From: Mycolicibacterium malmesburyense
GTDB lineage: Bacteria; Actinomycetota; Actinomycetes; Mycobacteriales; Mycobacteriaceae
Assembly: GCF_001050015.1 (NCBI RefSeq)
Contig: NZ_CVTB01000253.1
Span: forward strand, 1 to 58,559
Direction of reading: 5' to 3'
Length of the DNA: 58,559 nt
The notes below the pieces were generated by a model. That model searched no databases, was not told where the DNA came from, and worked only from the letters and a program-made list of their open reading frames with translations. The position numbers and the translations under genes are program-made. Positions 9,501 through 22,438 of the stretch are shown here, one piece after another (position 1 is the first letter of the stretch; every line of letters starts with the position of its first letter).

Positions 9501-12500
9501 GCTGTCGGCGATGCGTTTGGTGGCCGCGATCAACAGCGGGCTGGATGCCGGCGTTGGTGTGCGCGCGGTGTTCGAGGCGCCGACGGTGGCTGAGTTGGCG
9601 CTTTGTGTTGGTGTGGATGGAGCGCGGCGGGCGCCGGTGGTTCCGGTTGAGCGGCCGGCGGTGGTGCCGTTGTCGTTTGCTCAGCAGCGGTTGTGGTTCA
9701 TCGAGCAGCTGCAGGGCCCCTCCCCGATGTACAACATGGCGACGGCGCTACGCATCCGGGGAAGTCTCGATGTTGGTGCCTTGGGGCTGGCGTTGGGCGA
9801 TGTGGTTGATCGTCATGAGAGTTTGCGGACGTTGTTTGCGGCTCCGGATGGGGTGCCTCGGCAGGTGGTTGTGTCGGTGGCGCCTGGTGATTTCGTTTTT
9901 GATGTTGTCGATGCCAGTGGTTGGTCGGTGGGTCGGCTGCGTGGGGCTATCGACGAGGTGGCGTGGCGTCCGTTTGATGTGGCGGTTGAGATTCCGTTGC
10001 GGGCCAGGGTTTTCCGGGTCAGTGATGATGAGCATGTTTTGGTTGCGGTAGTGCATCATATTGCCGCTGATGGTTGGTCGATCACTCCGTTGGTGCGTGA
10101 TTTGGGAGTGGCGTACGCCAGTCGGTGTGCGGGGCGGGTTCCTGATTGGGCTCCGTTGCCGGTGCAGTATGTGGATTACACGTTGTGGCAGCGTGATCAG
10201 TTGGGTGATCTCGACGATCCGGATAGTCCGATCGCGGCGCAGGTGGGGTATTGGGAGCAGGCGTTGGCGGGGATGCCCGAACGCCTTGATTTGCCGACTG
10301 ATCGGCCGTATCCGGCGGTGGCGGATCATCATGGTGCCCGGGTGGCGGTGGATTGGCCGGCGCAGTTGCATGAGCAGGTTGTGCGGGTGGCTCGCGAGCA
10401 CAACGCGACGAGTTTCATGGTGGTCCAGGCTGCTCTTGCGGTGTTGTTGTCGAAGATCAGCGCGAGTTCTGATGTGGCGGTTGGTTTCCCGGTCGCTGGT
10501 CGGCGTGATCCGGCTTTGGATGAGTTGGTGGGTTTTTTCGTCAACACGTTGGTGTTACGTGTTGATGTGGCCGACAATCCCAGTGTCGCTGAGTTGTTGG
10601 CGCAGGTACGGGCACGCAGTTTGGCGGCCTATGAGCATCAGGATGTGCCTTTCGAGGTTCTGGTCGAGCGGCTCAATCCGACTCGTAGTTTGACCCATTC
10701 CCCGCTGGTTCAGGTGTTGTTGGGTTGGCAGAACTGGCAGGGCGGCGAGTCGGTCGGGCTGGGTTTGGGTGATGTGCAGATCACGCCGGAATCGGTGAGC
10801 ACGCGTACTGCGCGGATGGATCTGACGTTCGGGTTGGCTGAGCGTTGGGATGAGGCCGGTGCGCCCGCCGGGATCGGTGGGGAGGTGGAGTTCCGCACCG
10901 ATGTGTTCGACGCGTCCAGTATTGAGGTCCTTGTCGAGCGGTTGCGGCGAGTGTTGTCGGTGATGATCGCCGATCCGGGTCAGCGTTTGTCGGCTGTCGA
11001 TGTTGCTGATCGTGGTGAGCATGTTCGGTTGTTCGGGTGGGGTAATCAGGCGGCGTTGAGTGAGCTGTCTGCGCCGTTGATGTCGATTCCGGCGTTGTTT
11101 GGTGTGCAGGCGGCGCGATCGCCGGAGGCGGTGGCGCTGTCCTGTGAGGGCCGCTCGTTGACCTATGGCGAGTTGGATGCGGCGTCGTCGGGCTTGGCGC
11201 AGGTGTTGGCCGCTGCCGGTGTGGGCGCCGGTGATCGGGTGGGGTTGTTGTTGCCGCGCTCGGTTGATGCGGTGGTGGCGATGTTGGCGGTGCTCAAGTG
11301 CGCGGCGGTGTATGTGCCGCTGGATCCGGCCCATCCCGAAGCGCGCACCGAATTCGTGCTCGGTGATGCTGGGCCCGCGGCGGTGGTGACCACGGCGGAT
11401 TTGCGTTCGCGCGTTGATGGGCTCGGTGTGCGGGTTGTCGATATCGATGATGTGGTGCTCGATTCGTCACCCGGTGGTGGGGGTGCTGGTTTGTCCGCGC
11501 CCTCGCCTGAGGATGAGGCGTATGTGATCTACACCTCGGGCACCACGGGTGTGCCCAAGGGAGTGGCGGTAGCGCACCGCAATGTGACGCAGTTGTTGGA
11601 CACCCTGGACGCCGATTTGGAGTTGGCGGGTCAGGTGTGGACGCAGTGTCATTCGTTGGCGTTCGATTTCTCGGTGTGGGAGATCTGGGGGGCGCTGCTG
11701 CATGGCGGGCGGTTGGTGATTGTGCCCGACGCGGTGGTGCGTTCTCCCGAAGAGCTTCATGCGTTGCTGGTGAGCGAACAGGTCGGGGTGTTGAGCCAGA
11801 CACCGTCGGCGTTTTATGCCTTGCAGAGCGCTGATGCGCTGCAACCGGAGTTGGGTCAGCAGCTCAAGCTGCAGACGGTGGTCTTCGGTGGGGAGGCCTT
11901 GGAGCCGCATCGTCTTCGTTCGTGGTTGCACAACCATCCGGGTTCACCGCGGTTGATCAACATGTATGGGATCACCGAGACGACGGTGCACGCGTCGTTT
12001 AGGGAGATCACCGAGACCGACATCGACAGCACGGTCAGCCCGATCGGGGTGCCGTTGGCGCATTTGGGCTTTTTCGTCCTCGATGGCTGGTTGCGTCCGG
12101 TGCCCGTGGGTGTGGTCGGTGAGTTGTATGTCGCCGGTGGCGGGCTCAGCCATGGATATGGCGGCCGTGCGGGATTGAGCGCCACACGGTTTGTGGCCTG
12201 CCCGTTCGCCGGTGCCGCAGCGCGGATGTATCGCACTGGTGATCTGGTGCGCTGGGGCGCGGATGGACAGTTGCAGTATGTGGGCCGCATCGACGAGCAA
12301 GTCAAGATCCGCGGCTATCGCATCGAGTTGGGTGAGGTCCAAGCAGCCTTGGCCGCCCTGGACGAGGTCGATCAAGCGGTCGTGATCGCCCGCGAGGACC
12401 GTCCAGGAGACAAGCGGCTGGTCGGCTACGTCACCGGCACCGTGGATCCCGCCACGGCACGCACCGCCCTGGCCGAGCGGCTGCCCACCTACATGGTGCC

Positions 12501-15500
12501 CGCGGCCGTGGTCGCACTCGAGGCACTTCCGTTGACAGTCAACGGAAAACTCGACACCCGCGCCCTGCCCGCACCCGAATACCAAAACACCGACCGCTAC
12601 CGCGCCCCGGCCAACGCCATCGAAGAAATCCTGGCCGGAATCTACGCCCAAGTACTCGGAATAGAACGCGTCGGCGTCGACGAATCCTTCTTCGAACTCG
12701 GCGGAGATTCCCTGTCAGCGATGCGGCTCGTTGCGGCGGTCAACAGCGGCCTGGATGCTGGTCTCGGAGTACGTGATGTGTTCGAGGCACCCACGGTTGC
12801 CCGGCTCGCACCCCGCATCGGTGCGGATGGGGAACGGCGGGCCCCGGTGCTGCCCGTGGAGCGGCCGTCGGTGATTCCGTTGTCCTTTGCGCAGAATCGG
12901 CTGTGGTTCATCGACCAATTGCAGGGTCCCTCGCCGATGTACAACATGGCGACCGCGCTGCGACTTCGCGGGGACATCGACACCGAAGCGTTGGCGGGCG
13001 CGCTGGCCGATGTGGTGCGTCGCCATGAGACCCTGCGGACGCGGTTCCCCGCCCCCGACGGCCTACCCCAACAGATGGTGCTGCCTGTCGAGGAGGCGGA
13101 TTTCGGCTGGCGCGTGATCGATGCCAGTGGCTGGTCAGCCGTCAGGCTTCACGAGGTCATCGACGAGATCGCGCGGCATCCGTTCGACCTGGCAACTGAA
13201 ATCCCCATCCGGGCGACACTTTTGCGCATCACCGGTGATGAGCATGTGTTGGTGGCGGTTGTGCATCACGTTGCCGCCGATGGCTGGTCGATCGCCCCGC
13301 TGGTGCGGGATCTGGGTATGGCCTATGCGAGCCGGTGCATGGGACGCGCGCCGGGTTGGGCGGAGCTGCCTGTCCAGTACGCGGATTACACGCTGTGGCA
13401 ACGCGACGAGCTCGGTGAGCTCGACGATCCGCACAGCGCGATCGCGGCCCAAGTTGGATACTGGGAACGCGCGCTTGCGGGAATGCCTGAGCGCATAGAG
13501 CTTCCGACCGATCGGCCTTATCCGCTGGTGGCCGATCAGCAGGGTGCGCACGTGGCGGTGGACTGGCCAGCCGAGGTGCAGCAGCGGATCGCCCAAGTGG
13601 CTCGCGAACACAACGCAACCAGTTTCATGGTGATGCAGGCGGCGTTGGCAGTGCTGTTGTCGAGAATCAGCGGCAGTTCCGATGTGGCAGTAGGGTTTCC
13701 GGTCGCGGGGCGGCACGATCCCGCTCTCGACGAGTTGGTCGGCTTCTTCGTCAACACGTTGGTGCTGCGCGTCGAACTCGTCGGCGATCCCACCGTCGCC
13801 GATGTTCTGCACCAGGTGCGCACACGCAGTCTGGCCGCCTATGAGCACCAGGATGTGCCGTTCGAGGTGCTTGTCGAGAGGCTAAACCCGACACGCGGCT
13901 TAGCCCATCACCCGTTGGTCCAGGTGATGTTGGCATGGCAGAACAACCAAGCCGCAGAGCTCACCCTCGGCGATCTCCACGCCACACCGATGCCGATCGA
14001 TATGCACACCGCGCGTATGGATCTGGCCTTCAACCTGGCCGAGCGATGGAGCGAGGACGGAGAACCCGCCGGGATCGGCGGTGAAGTGCAGTTCCGCACT
14101 GATGTCTACGACACGGCCACCATCGAGGCCTTGATCGAACGGTTACGGCGGGTATTGGTGACCATGACCGCCGATCCCAACCGACGGCTGTCGTCCGTGG
14201 CGCTTCTGAATGAGACTGAGCTCGATCGCCTATACGGCCTGGGCAATCAAGCGGCCCTAATCGACCCGGTCAGCATCCCCAACTCGGTTCCTGCGATGTT
14301 CGCAGAGCAGGTCGCGCGGACACCCGATGCGACAGCGCTGACGGCTGCTGACCGTTCGCTGACATATCGCGAGCTGGACGCGGCCTCAGATCGACTGGCG
14401 CAGCTGTTGGCCAGTTACGGGGTAGGACCAGGTCACTCGGTGGCGCTGCTACTGCCGCGTTCGGCCGGTGCTGTCGTGGCGATGCTCGGTGTTGTCCGGG
14501 CCGGGGCGGCGTATGTGCCGATTGACGCGGGGGTTCCAGCGGCGCGGCTGGAATTCGTGCTGGACGACGCGGCGTCGGCCGCGGTAATCACCACGACGGA
14601 TCTGCGAGCACGGCTGGAAGGCTATGGCGGGCTGGTCATCGATGTCGACCATCTCCGTGATGGTTCCAGCGACAAGGCGTCGGGTGCGGCTCTGCCGATG
14701 GTGGGGCCAGATGACATCGCCTACATCATCTACACCTCGGGCACGACCGGTGTGCCGAAGGGTGTAGCGATCTCGCATCGCAACGTGACGCAATTGTTGG
14801 CCAATTTGGACGCTGGATTGCCGGTGTCGGGAGTGTGGCCGCTTTGTCATTCGTTGGCCTTCGATGTTTCGGTGTGGGAGATCTTCGGGGCGTTGCTGCG
14901 CGGTGGTCGCGTGGTGGTGGTAGCCGAGGACATTGCCGGCTCTCCGAAGGAATTTCAGGAGGTGTTGGTCGGCGAGGGCATCAGTGTGCTGACCCAGACC
15001 CCGTCCGCCGTCAGGATGCTTTCGCCGGAGCGGTTGGAGTCGACGGCGTTGGTGGTGGCCGGGGAGGCGTGTCCGCCTGAGCTGGTGGATCGGTGGGCGC
15101 CGGGGCGGGTGATGCTCAACGCCTACGGCCCGACCGAGACAACGATGTGTGTCGCGATCAGTGCGCCGCTGAGGCCGGGGTCGGGTGCTCCGATCGGTTC
15201 GCCGGTGGCTGGTGCGGCGTTGTTCGTGCTTGATGCGTGGTTGCGTCCGGTGCCGGAGGGCGTGATCGGTGAGTTGTATGTGGCCGGTTCCGGCCTTGCT
15301 TGCGGATATTGGAGCCGCGCGGGTTTGACCGGGTCGCGGTTTGTGGCGTGTCCGTTCGGTGGTGTGGGTGCGCGGATGTATCGCACTGGTGATTTGGTGC
15401 GGTGGGGCGCTGATGGTCAGTTGCAGTATCTGGGGCGTGCGGATGAGCAGGTCAAGATCCGCGGCTATCGCATTGAACTCGGCGAAATTCAGGCGGCGTT

Positions 15501-18500
15501 GGCTGCCGTGGACGGTGTGCGTGAGGCCGCCGTGATCGCGCGTGAGGATCAGCCGGGTGATAAGCGTTTGGTGGGTTATATCACCGGGACCGCGCATCCG
15601 GGTGTGGTGCGTGCGGTGTTGGGGCATCGGTTGCCGGGTTATATGGTTCCGGCGGCGGTGGTGGTGCTTGATGCGTTGCCGTTGACGGTCAACAACAAGC
15701 TCGATGTGCGTGCGTTGCCGGCTCCGGAGTACAGCGATGTGCATAGTTATCGGGCGCCGTCGACGGCGGTTGAGGAGATCCTGGCCGGGATTTACGCCGA
15801 GGTGCTTGGTGTGGAGCGGGTCGGGGTTGATGACTCGTTCTTCGAGTTGGGTGGGGATTCGCTGTCGGCGATGCGTTTGGTGGCCGCGATCAACAGCGGG
15901 CTGGATGCCGGCGTTGGTGTGCGCGCGGTGTTCGAGGCGCCGACGGTGGCTGAGTTGGCGCTTTGTGTTGGTGTGGATGGAGCGCGGCGGGCGCCGGTGG
16001 TTCCGGTTGAGCGGCCGGCGGTGGTGCCGTTGTCGTTTGCTCAGCAGCGGTTGTGGTTCATCGAGCAGCTGCAGGGCCCCTCCCCGATGTACAACATGGC
16101 GACGGCGCTACGCATCCGGGGAAGTCTCGATGTTGGTGCCTTGGGGCTGGCGTTGGGCGATGTGGTTGATCGTCATGAGAGTTTGCGGACGTTGTTTGCG
16201 GCTCCGGATGGGGTGCCTCGGCAGGTGGTTGTGTCGGTGGCGCCTGGTGATTTCGTTTTTGATGTTGTCGATGCCAGTGGTTGGTCGGTGGGTCGGCTGC
16301 GTGGGGCTATCGACGAGGTGGCGTGGCGTCCGTTTGATGTGGCGGTTGAGATTCCGTTGCGGGCCAGGGTTTTCCGGGTCAGTGATGATGAGCATGTTTT
16401 GGTTGCGGTAGTGCATCATATTGCCGCTGATGGTTGGTCGATCACTCCGTTGGTGCGTGATTTGGGAGTGGCGTACGCCAGTCGGTGTGCGGGGCGGGTT
16501 CCTGATTGGGCTCCGTTGCCGGTGCAGTATGTGGATTACACGTTGTGGCAGCGTGATCAGTTGGGTGATCTCGACGATCCGGATAGTCCGATCGCGGCGC
16601 AGGTGGGGTATTGGGAGCAGGCGTTGGCGGGGATGCCCGAACGCCTTGATTTGCCGACTGATCGGCCGTATCCGGCGGTGGCGGATCATCATGGTGCCCG
16701 GGTGGCGGTGGATTGGCCGGCGCAGTTGCATGAGCAGGTTGTGCGGGTGGCTCGCGAGCACAACGCGACGAGTTTCATGGTGGTCCAGGCTGCTCTTGCG
16801 GTGTTGTTGTCGAAGATCAGCGCGAGTTCTGATGTGGCGGTTGGTTTCCCGGTCGCTGGTCGGCGTGATCCGGCTTTGGATGAGTTGGTGGGTTTTTTCG
16901 TCAACACGTTGGTGTTACGTGTTGATGTGGCCGACAATCCCAGTGTCGCTGAGTTGTTGGCGCAGGTACGGGCACGCAGTTTGGCGGCCTATGAGCATCA
17001 GGATGTGCCTTTCGAGGTTCTGGTCGAGCGGCTCAATCCGACTCGTAGTTTGACCCATTCCCCGCTGGTTCAGGTGTTGTTGGGTTGGCAGAACTGGCAG
17101 GGCGGCGAGTCGGTCGGGCTGGGTTTGGGTGATGTGCAGATCACGCCGGAATCGGTGAGCACGCGTACTGCGCGGATGGATCTGACGTTCGGGTTGGCTG
17201 AGCGTTGGGATGAGGCCGGTGCGCCCGCCGGGATCGGTGGGGAGGTGGAGTTCCGCACCGATGTGTTCGACGCGTCCAGTATTGAGGTCCTTGTCGAGCG
17301 GTTGCGGCGAGTGTTGTCGGTGATGATCGCCGATCCGGGTCAGCGTTTGTCGGCTGTCGATGTTGCTGATCGTGGTGAGCATGTTCGGTTGTTCGGGTGG
17401 GGTAATCAGGCGGCGTTGAGTGAGCTGTCTGCGCCGTTGATGTCGATTCCGGCGTTGTTTGGTGTGCAGGCGGCGCGATCGCCGGAGGCGGTGGCGCTGT
17501 CCTGTGAGGGCCGCTCGTTGACCTATGGCGAGTTGGATGCGGCGTCGTCGGGCTTGGCGCAGGTGTTGGCCGCTGCCGGTGTGGGCGCCGGTGATCGGGT
17601 GGGGTTGTTGTTGCCGCGCTCGGTTGATGCGGTGGTGGCGATGTTGGCGGTGCTCAAGTGCGCGGCGGTGTATGTGCCGCTGGATCCGGCCCATCCCGAA
17701 GCGCGCACCGAATTCGTGCTCGGTGATGCTGGGCCCGCGGCGGTGGTGACCACGGCGGATTTGCGTTCGCGCGTTGATGGGCTCGGTGTGCGGGTTGTCG
17801 ATATCGATGATGTGGTGCTCGATTCGTCACCCGGTGGTGGGGGTGCTGGTTTGTCCGCGCCCTCGCCTGAGGATGAGGCGTATGTGATCTACACCTCGGG
17901 CACCACGGGTGTGCCCAAGGGAGTGGCGGTAGCGCACCGCAATGTGACGCAGTTGTTGGACACCCTGGACGCCGATTTGGAGTTGGCGGGTCAGGTGTGG
18001 ACGCAGTGTCATTCGTTGGCGTTCGATTTCTCGGTGTGGGAGATCTGGGGGGCGCTGCTGCATGGCGGGCGGTTGGTGATTGTGCCCGACGCGGTGGTGC
18101 GTTCTCCCGAAGAGCTTCATGCGTTGCTGGTGAGCGAACAGGTCGGGGTGTTGAGCCAGACACCGTCGGCGTTTTATGCCTTGCAGAGCGCTGATGCGCT
18201 GCAACCGGAGTTGGGTCAGCAGCTCAAGCTGCAGACGGTGGTCTTCGGTGGGGAGGCCTTGGAGCCGCATCGTCTTCGTTCGTGGTTGCACAACCATCCG
18301 GGTTCACCGCGGTTGATCAACATGTATGGGATCACCGAGACGACGGTGCACGCGTCGTTTAGGGAGATCACCGAGACCGACATCGACAGCACGGTCAGCC
18401 CGATCGGGGTGCCGTTGGCGCATTTGGGCTTTTTCGTCCTCGATGGCTGGTTGCGTCCGGTGCCCGTGGGTGTGGTCGGTGAGTTGTATGTCGCCGGTGG

Positions 18501-21500
18501 CGGGCTCAGCCATGGATATGGCGGCCGTGCGGGATTGAGCGCCACACGGTTTGTGGCCTGCCCGTTCGCCGGTGCCGCAGCGCGGATGTATCGCACTGGT
18601 GATCTGGTGCGCTGGGGCGCGGATGGACAGTTGCAGTATGTGGGCCGCATCGACGAGCAAGTCAAGATCCGCGGCTATCGCATCGAGTTGGGTGAGGTCC
18701 AAGCAGCCTTGGCCGCCCTGGACGAGGTCGATCAAGCGGTCGTGATCGCCCGCGAGGACCGTCCAGGAGACAAGCGGCTGGTCGGCTACGTCACCGGCAC
18801 CGTGGATCCCGCCACGGCACGCACCGCCCTGGCCGAGCGGCTGCCCACCTACATGGTGCCCGCGGCCGTGGTCGCACTCGAGGCACTTCCGTTGACAGTC
18901 AACGGAAAACTCGACACCCGCGCCCTGCCCGCACCCGAATACCAAAACACCGACCGCTACCGCGCCCCGGCCAACGCCATCGAAGAAATCCTGGCCGGAA
19001 TCTACGCCCAAGTACTCGGAATAGAACGCGTCGGCGTCGACGAATCCTTCTTCGAACTCGGCGGAGACAGCATCCTGTCGATGCAGGTGGTCTCGCGGGC
19101 GCGCGCGGCCGGCGTGCACTGTAGGCCGCGTGATGTCTTTGTCGAGCAGACCGTAGCCCGGTTGGCCCGAGTCGCGCATACAGCTGAGGGTTCGGGCGGT
19201 GTCGTCGATGAGGGTGTGGGACCGGTAGTGGCCACGCCGATTATCCGGTGGCTTCAGGAGATCGAAGGACCGATCGAGCATTTCAATCAGACGGTGCTCC
19301 TGCAGGCCCCGGCGGGCGCAACCGAAGCCGACGTGGTGACGCTCGTTCAAGCATTGCTCGATCGTCATGCCATGTTGCGGCTGCGCGTGGATGGTGATCG
19401 GACCAGCGGGTGGTCGCTGCGTGTCCCAGATGTCGGTTCAGTGTCGGCGCGCAAGTGTGTTCATGCGGTAAAGGAATTTTCTGAGGCCGCTTTGGTCGCT
19501 GCGCGCGAACGGTTGAGTCCCGCAGCAGGGGTAATGCTCAGCGCATTGTGGGTGTCTTCGACGAGCCAATTGGTGTTGATAGTGCACCACTTGGCAGTCG
19601 ATGGGGTGTCATGGCGAATCTTGCTGGAGGACCTCAACATCGCCTGGGCACAGCACAATAGCGGTGCGCCGGTCGAGTTGCCTGGTACGGGAACGTCATT
19701 CGCTCGGTGGTCTTCGTTGTTGGCTGACTACGCCCGTGACGCGAAAGTGGTTGCCACAGCCGATGAGTGGCGTCAGGTTGCGTCGGCTCCGAAGCTGCTG
19801 CCGGCGTTGAACCCGACGGTGGACACTTTCGCCAATGCCCGCAATTTGACTCTGCCGCTAGACACCGAGGTCACACGGATGTTGCTCGGCGAGGTGCCGG
19901 CCGCGTTCCATGCCGGGATCAACGACATTTTGTTGATCGCGTTGGGCTTGGCGCTGTCAGAGTTCGTCGATGGCGGTGCGGCGACGGTGGGAATCGACGT
20001 TGAAGGCCACGGTCGCTATGAGGAACTCGGCGAAGTCGATCTGTCGCGCACTGTTGGCTGGTTCACCACCAAGTACCCAGTGGCGCTGACCGTCGGTCGG
20101 CTGGAATGGGCGAAGGTATGCGCGGGGGCTCCAGAATTGGGCGCTGCGCTAAAGGCCGCCAAAGAGCAACTACGGAGCACACCCGACGCGCTGACTTACG
20201 GGTTGCTGCGGTATTTGAACCCCGACGTGGCGCTTTCCACGCCGGACCCGCGGATCGGTTTCAATTATCTGGGTCGGTTGGGCGCGGCGGCGGCCGAAAT
20301 GTCGGAAGATCTGTGGCGCATAGGTCCTGATGGTTCCTCGGTCAGCGGTGCGGCCGCAGCGATCGCGATGCCCTTGATGCACACCTTGGAACTCAATGCG
20401 GGGACCGTCGAGACTCCGGATGGTCCTGTGCTGCATGCGACTTGGACCTGGGCACCTACAGCGCTCGACCATGCGCGGGTTCATCGGTTGAGTCAGTTGT
20501 GGTTTGAGGCTCTGGCCGGTATCTGCGCCCACGTACGACAGGGCGGGGGCGGCTTGACCCCGTCGGATATCGCGCCGGCAAAGCTGACGCAATCCAGAAT
20601 TGACGAATTGCACGAGGAATACGAAGCGGCCGACATTTTGCCGCTCACCCCGCTGCAGCAGGGTTTGCTGTTCCACGCTGTAACCGCGGCAGGCAACGAT
20701 GACGACGTCTATGCCGTGCAGCTAGATATCGCGGTTAATGGGCCATTGGACGTCGACCGACTGAAAGCTGCGGTAGACGCAGTCGTCAAACGGCATCCCA
20801 ATCTGGCCGCGCGATTCTGTCATAACCGGCTCGATGAGCCGCTGCAGATCATTCCTGCCAACCCCGAGATTCCCTGGCAGCATCTTGATTTCGGCGACGA
20901 AGTCGACCTGGACACCCGAATGCACCGCTTGTGCGCTGACGAACGGGCTCAGGTTTACGCTCTCGCGGAGCGGCCGGCTATGCGCGTGGCGCTGGTCCGC
21001 ACCGGACACGAGCAGCACCGATTCGTCTTGACCAACCACCACATCCTGCTCGACGGTTGGTCGATGCCGATACTGCTCGGCGAGATCTTCGCCAGCTACT
21101 CGGGGCAGCGCCTGCCCGCGTCCGTGCCGTTCCGCCGGTTCGTATCCTGGCTCGCGGAACGCGACTTGGAAGCCGCCCGCGCAGCGTGGCGCGAGGTGCT
21201 CGAAGGCTTCCAGCACCCGACGCTGGTCAGTGCCCCTGAACGCCTCGGTTTAGGACCCCGGGATGTGCGTTCCTTCCGTTTGGAGGAGGGCACCACTCGG
21301 GCTCTGTCCGAATTCGCCCGCTCGCAACACATCACCGTCAGCACTGTGCTTCAAGCGGCCTGGGCGCAGTTGCTGGTTTCAGTGACCGGCGAGGACGATG
21401 TCGCCTTCGGAACCGTCGTTTCGGGAAGGCCGGCCGAAGTCGCGGGTGCGGATTCAATGGTGGGGCTCCTGATCAACACGGTGCCGGTGCGCGCACATGT

Positions 21501-22257
21501 CACGCCCAACACAACGACCATCGATCTGCTCGGTCAACTTCAAGAAGCGGTGCAAAGAACGTTCGAGCATCAGCATCTTGCGCTGAGCGACATTCACCGC
21601 ATCAGCGGTCAGCGTCGGCTATTCGACACGGTGTTCGTCTACGAAAACTATCCACTAGGCGCTGGCGGATTGGCTGTTGGCCACGATCTGGCTGTCACCC
21701 GCGTTGACGTCCGCGACTTCTATCATTATCCGCTGACGGTCCAGGCAACGCCGGGCGACGAACTGGACTTACGCGTGCAGTTTCGCACGGATCGTTTCGA
21801 ACCCGAAACCATAGAGATGCTCATGAACCGGTTCATCCGGATCCTCGAGGCGATGGTCGCTGATCCGACCCGAAGCCTGGTATCGATCTTGTCGTCCGTC
21901 GGACGTGGCACGACGAGACAGGATGAGCGCAGTGTCAGGCCGGCGATTACTCCGGGGCCTTCGGTCAAGCACGTGAATCATCGTCCTGACCCGGCCGATC
22001 TGGTTGAGCAGGTTCTCGTTGACATCTTCGCCCAGGTTTTGGGCGCGGACGATGTCAGCGTGCAAGACTCCTTCTTCGACTTGGGTGGAGACTCGCTTGC
22101 CGCCACGCGGGTGATCGCTGCAATCAACGCGGCCTTCGATATCCAGTTGCCCGTCCACACGCTGCTGGATGCTCCGTCGGTTCGGAGCTTGAGTAAGCAC
22201 GTGAATTGGTATGCCAGCAAAGTCGAAAGATGGAGTGGTGACCGTGTCAGCGACTAG
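6553..22257 (+). CDS. Five-C-domain, four-A-domain NRPS (GPL Mps1-like)
   Basis: A 5234-residue peptide synthetase. Order: C1 (residue 7 on, HHIVIDG at 137, starter type), A1 (from 459), T1 (Ser983); C2 (1037, HHIAADG 1168), A2 (1511), T2 (Ser2053); C3 (2107), A3 (2577), T3 (Ser3103); C4 (3157), A4 (3631), T4 (Ser4173, GGDSI); E (4222, [11 protein letters not shown] 4345); C5 (4693, HHILLDG 4829); T5 (Ser5181). No A domain lies between C5 and T5, and there is no thioesterase or reductase. Binding-pocket residues read by eye on the GrsA frame are: A1 DVWCVAAMCK and A3 DVWTVAAMCK, both close to phenylalanine codes, and A2 and A4 DFWSVGMVHK, a threonine code. The predicted product is acyl-Phe-Thr-Phe-D-Thr-X. 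ATG 6553 has GGGGAAG upstream. It is convergent with the PKS. Residues 702-2052 and 2822-4172 are identical. Confidence 0.93.
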   Translation: MQTEGQLLPLTRGQLDIWLAEEIGRFGAKWQLGILVRSEGALDPHLLKDAIHRVVTEAEPLRATFVEVGDQVFQKVIDYSEIELPFYDLTGAENPARALDETVSSIQGALMPLSGPLFKFALIQTEADEFHLFVCCHHIVIDGLGLALVCHRIADVYSAIASGSPVSPSFFGSLQDLLEVESEYERSDEYSRDRSYWAATLSEESDPSYRPQSVGGSDSGGLVAPVLLDPTVVENINALASTLGVRRSSVMTAACALLVHGFDPNGADLVLDFPVSRRVRPEAKTVPGMLSGILPLVLNATALSTTADFCAHVDIRMREALEHQRFPVQSLRKNPVALGQGSAANNVVVNIIPATHLGHFAPGIPGSATVTHAGLVDQFGLIFLRDGEQLFLSTQGSGHLFADFPVADLARRFEDVLAAMAADPGRPLASIDFLGEERTRLDSWGNRSVLSRTATSGSSVPEMFGEQVVQAPEAVALTCGDRSWTYFELDAASDRLAHLLVSQGAGPGLFVALLFTRSAEAIVSILAVLKAGAAYLPIDPAHPDSRIGFMLADAAPVVALTTASLKSRLESFGGPVIDVNDEQISDSPGTDLPLPNPDDVAYLTYTSGTTGVPKAVVVTHRNVTQLLGPLHKSLQAGSGKVWSQWHSLVFDVSVWEIWGALLHGGRLVVVPEEIAVSPNDFHQLLAAENVDVLCQTPSAAGMLSPERLESTALVVAGEACPPELVDRWAPGRVMLNAYGPTETTMCVAISAPLRPGSGAPIGSPVAGAALFVLDAWLRPVPEGVIGELYVAGSGLACGYWSRAGLTGSRFVACPFGGVGARMYRTGDLVRWGADGQLQYLGRADEQVKIRGYRIELGEIQAALAAVDGVREAAVIAREDQPGDKRLVGYITGTAHPGVVRAVLGHRLPGYMVPAAVVVLDALPLTVNNKLDVRALPAPEYSDVHSYRAPSTAVEEILAGIYAEVLGVERVGVDDSFFELGGDSLSAMRLVAAINSGLDAGVGVRAVFEAPTVAELALCVGVDGARRAPVVPVERPAVVPLSFAQQRLWFIEQLQGPSPMYNMATALRIRGSLDVGALGLALGDVVDRHESLRTLFAAPDGVPRQVVVSVAPGDFVFDVVDASGWSVGRLRGAIDEVAWRPFDVAVEIPLRARVFRVSDDEHVLVAVVHHIAADGWSITPLVRDLGVAYASRCAGRVPDWAPLPVQYVDYTLWQRDQLGDLDDPDSPIAAQVGYWEQALAGMPERLDLPTDRPYPAVADHHGARVAVDWPAQLHEQVVRVAREHNATSFMVVQAALAVLLSKISASSDVAVGFPVAGRRDPALDELVGFFVNTLVLRVDVADNPSVAELLAQVRARSLAAYEHQDVPFEVLVERLNPTRSLTHSPLVQVLLGWQNWQGGESVGLGLGDVQITPESVSTRTARMDLTFGLAERWDEAGAPAGIGGEVEFRTDVFDASSIEVLVERLRRVLSVMIADPGQRLSAVDVADRGEHVRLFGWGNQAALSELSAPLMSIPALFGVQAARSPEAVALSCEGRSLTYGELDAASSGLAQVLAAAGVGAGDRVGLLLPRSVDAVVAMLAVLKCAAVYVPLDPAHPEARTEFVLGDAGPAAVVTTADLRSRVDGLGVRVVDIDDVVLDSSPGGGGAGLSAPSPEDEAYVIYTSGTTGVPKGVAVAHRNVTQLLDTLDADLELAGQVWTQCHSLAFDFSVWEIWGALLHGGRLVIVPDAVVRSPEELHALLVSEQVGVLSQTPSAFYALQSADALQPELGQQLKLQTVVFGGEALEPHRLRSWLHNHPGSPRLINMYGITETTVHASFREITETDIDSTVSPIGVPLAHLGFFVLDGWLRPVPVGVVGELYVAGGGLSHGYGGRAGLSATRFVACPFAGAAARMYRTGDLVRWGADGQLQYVGRIDEQVKIRGYRIELGEVQAALAALDEVDQAVVIAREDRPGDKRLVGYVTGTVDPATARTALAERLPTYMVPAAVVALEALPLTVNGKLDTRALPAPEYQNTDRYRAPANAIEEILAGIYAQVLGIERVGVDESFFELGGDSLSAMRLVAAVNSGLDAGLGVRDVFEAPTVARLAPRIGADGERRAPVLPVERPSVIPLSFAQNRLWFIDQLQGPSPMYNMATALRLRGDIDTEALAGALADVVRRHETLRTRFPAPDGLPQQMVLPVEEADFGWRVIDASGWSAVRLHEVIDEIARHPFDLATEIPIRATLLRITGDEHVLVAVVHHVAADGWSIAPLVRDLGMAYASRCMGRAPGWAELPVQYADYTLWQRDELGELDDPHSAIAAQVGYWERALAGMPERIELPTDRPYPLVADQQGAHVAVDWPAEVQQRIAQVAREHNATSFMVMQAALAVLLSRISGSSDVAVGFPVAGRHDPALDELVGFFVNTLVLRVELVGDPTVADVLHQVRTRSLAAYEHQDVPFEVLVERLNPTRGLAHHPLVQVMLAWQNNQAAELTLGDLHATPMPIDMHTARMDLAFNLAERWSEDGEPAGIGGEVQFRTDVYDTATIEALIERLRRVLVTMTADPNRRLSSVALLNETELDRLYGLGNQAALIDPVSIPNSVPAMFAEQVARTPDATALTAADRSLTYRELDAASDRLAQLLASYGVGPGHSVALLLPRSAGAVVAMLGVVRAGAAYVPIDAGVPAARLEFVLDDAASAAVITTTDLRARLEGYGGLVIDVDHLRDGSSDKASGAALPMVGPDDIAYIIYTSGTTGVPKGVAISHRNVTQLLANLDAGLPVSGVWPLCHSLAFDVSVWEIFGALLRGGRVVVVAEDIAGSPKEFQEVLVGEGISVLTQTPSAVRMLSPERLESTALVVAGEACPPELVDRWAPGRVMLNAYGPTETTMCVAISAPLRPGSGAPIGSPVAGAALFVLDAWLRPVPEGVIGELYVAGSGLACGYWSRAGLTGSRFVACPFGGVGARMYRTGDLVRWGADGQLQYLGRADEQVKIRGYRIELGEIQAALAAVDGVREAAVIAREDQPGDKRLVGYITGTAHPGVVRAVLGHRLPGYMVPAAVVVLDALPLTVNNKLDVRALPAPEYSDVHSYRAPSTAVEEILAGIYAEVLGVERVGVDDSFFELGGDSLSAMRLVAAINSGLDAGVGVRAVFEAPTVAELALCVGVDGARRAPVVPVERPAVVPLSFAQQRLWFIEQLQGPSPMYNMATALRIRGSLDVGALGLALGDVVDRHESLRTLFAAPDGVPRQVVVSVAPGDFVFDVVDASGWSVGRLRGAIDEVAWRPFDVAVEIPLRARVFRVSDDEHVLVAVVHHIAADGWSITPLVRDLGVAYASRCAGRVPDWAPLPVQYVDYTLWQRDQLGDLDDPDSPIAAQVGYWEQALAGMPERLDLPTDRPYPAVADHHGARVAVDWPAQLHEQVVRVAREHNATSFMVVQAALAVLLSKISASSDVAVGFPVAGRRDPALDELVGFFVNTLVLRVDVADNPSVAELLAQVRARSLAAYEHQDVPFEVLVERLNPTRSLTHSPLVQVLLGWQNWQGGESVGLGLGDVQITPESVSTRTARMDLTFGLAERWDEAGAPAGIGGEVEFRTDVFDASSIEVLVERLRRVLSVMIADPGQRLSAVDVADRGEHVRLFGWGNQAALSELSAPLMSIPALFGVQAARSPEAVALSCEGRSLTYGELDAASSGLAQVLAAAGVGAGDRVGLLLPRSVDAVVAMLAVLKCAAVYVPLDPAHPEARTEFVLGDAGPAAVVTTADLRSRVDGLGVRVVDIDDVVLDSSPGGGGAGLSAPSPEDEAYVIYTSGTTGVPKGVAVAHRNVTQLLDTLDADLELAGQVWTQCHSLAFDFSVWEIWGALLHGGRLVIVPDAVVRSPEELHALLVSEQVGVLSQTPSAFYALQSADALQPELGQQLKLQTVVFGGEALEPHRLRSWLHNHPGSPRLINMYGITETTVHASFREITETDIDSTVSPIGVPLAHLGFFVLDGWLRPVPVGVVGELYVAGGGLSHGYGGRAGLSATRFVACPFAGAAARMYRTGDLVRWGADGQLQYVGRIDEQVKIRGYRIELGEVQAALAALDEVDQAVVIAREDRPGDKRLVGYVTGTVDPATARTALAERLPTYMVPAAVVALEALPLTVNGKLDTRALPAPEYQNTDRYRAPANAIEEILAGIYAQVLGIERVGVDESFFELGGDSILSMQVVSRARAAGVHCRPRDVFVEQTVARLARVAHTAEGSGGVVDEGVGPVVATPIIRWLQEIEGPIEHFNQTVLLQAPAGATEADVVTLVQALLDRHAMLRLRVDGDRTSGWSLRVPDVGSVSARKCVHAVKEFSEAALVAARERLSPAAGVMLSALWVSSTSQLVLIVHHLAVDGVSWRILLEDLNIAWAQHNSGAPVELPGTGTSFARWSSLLADYARDAKVVATADEWRQVASAPKLLPALNPTVDTFANARNLTLPLDTEVTRMLLGEVPAAFHAGINDILLIALGLALSEFVDGGAATVGIDVEGHGRYEELGEVDLSRTVGWFTTKYPVALTVGRLEWAKVCAGAPELGAALKAAKEQLRSTPDALTYGLLRYLNPDVALSTPDPRIGFNYLGRLGAAAAEMSEDLWRIGPDGSSVSGAAAAIAMPLMHTLELNAGTVETPDGPVLHATWTWAPTALDHARVHRLSQLWFEALAGICAHVRQGGGGLTPSDIAPAKLTQSRIDELHEEYEAADILPLTPLQQGLLFHAVTAAGNDDDVYAVQLDIAVNGPLDVDRLKAAVDAVVKRHPNLAARFCHNRLDEPLQIIPANPEIPWQHLDFGDEVDLDTRMHRLCADERAQVYALAERPAMRVALVRTGHEQHRFVLTNHHILLDGWSMPILLGEIFASYSGQRLPASVPFRRFVSWLAERDLEAARAAWREVLEGFQHPTLVSAPERLGLGPRDVRSFRLEEGTTRALSEFARSQHITVSTVLQAAWAQLLVSVTGEDDVAFGTVVSGRPAEVAGADSMVGLLINTVPVRAHVTPNTTTIDLLGQLQEAVQRTFEHQHLALSDIHRISGQRRLFDTVFVYENYPLGAGGLAVGHDLAVTRVDVRDFYHYPLTVQATPGDELDLRVQFRTDRFEPETIEMLMNRFIRILEAMVADPTRSLVSILSSVGRGTTRQDERSVRPAITPGPSVKHVNHRPDPADLVEQVLVDIFAQVLGADDVSVQDSFFDLGGDSLAATRVIAAINAAFDIQLPVHTLLDAPSVRSLSKHVNWYASKVERWSGDRVSD
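8654..12707 (+). repeat. 4,054-bp direct repeat, copy 1
   Basis: Copy 1 covers the second half of A1, all of T1-C2-A2 and T2 up to GGD of its GGDS core. Copy 2 lies 6,360 bases downstream. I see no difference between the copies when reading line by line, and short frames on both strands translate identically. The repeat begins just after motif A4 of A1, in the MLSPERL stretch, and ends at the carrier-protein GGD. Confidence 0.95.
15014..19067 (+). repeat. 4,054-bp direct repeat, copy 2
   Basis: Copy 2 covers the second half of A3, T3-C4-A4 and T4 up to GGD. Upstream of 15014 and downstream of 19067 the sequences diverge at once: copy 2 continues GGDSILS into an epimerisation domain, whereas copy 1 continues GGDSLSA into an ordinary C domain. 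Confidence 0.95.
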
Positions 22258-22410
22258 GCCACGGATCGGACACATCGACTGACTCCGCTCAGAACTGGTT
22301 CACGGCCGCTGCTTTGACCGACGCGGTCGGACACGGTCTGAACCGACGGCCATCGCGAATGCAGCGCAACGCACCAATGAGCAATGCCGGTCAAGCGCGT
22401 CTTATCGAAC

Positions 22411-22438
22411 CAAGGGAGCGCTATCAAGCCCTCCCTTG
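22411..22438. terminator. Hairpin between the convergent NRPS and PKS genes
   Basis: CAAGGGAG at 22411-22418 and CTCCCTTG at 22431-22438 form a perfect 8-bp stem with a 12-base loop that contains the PKS stop codon. There is no U-tract, which is common for mycobacterial terminators. It could serve both converging genes. Confidence 0.4.

Noticed and set aside
8602..18665. Long minus-strand open frames (for example 8602-9384, 9748-10401, 14449-15744) rich in His, Arg and Gln
   Set aside because: They are antisense to the NRPS and arise from its G/T-rich third positions; they have no domain, recur in both repeat copies and lack plausible starts.
21900..22257. Thioesterase or reductase domain at the end of NRPS1
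   Set aside because: Only a carrier-protein core GGDSL is present before the stop; no GxSxG or reductase Rossmann motif follows.
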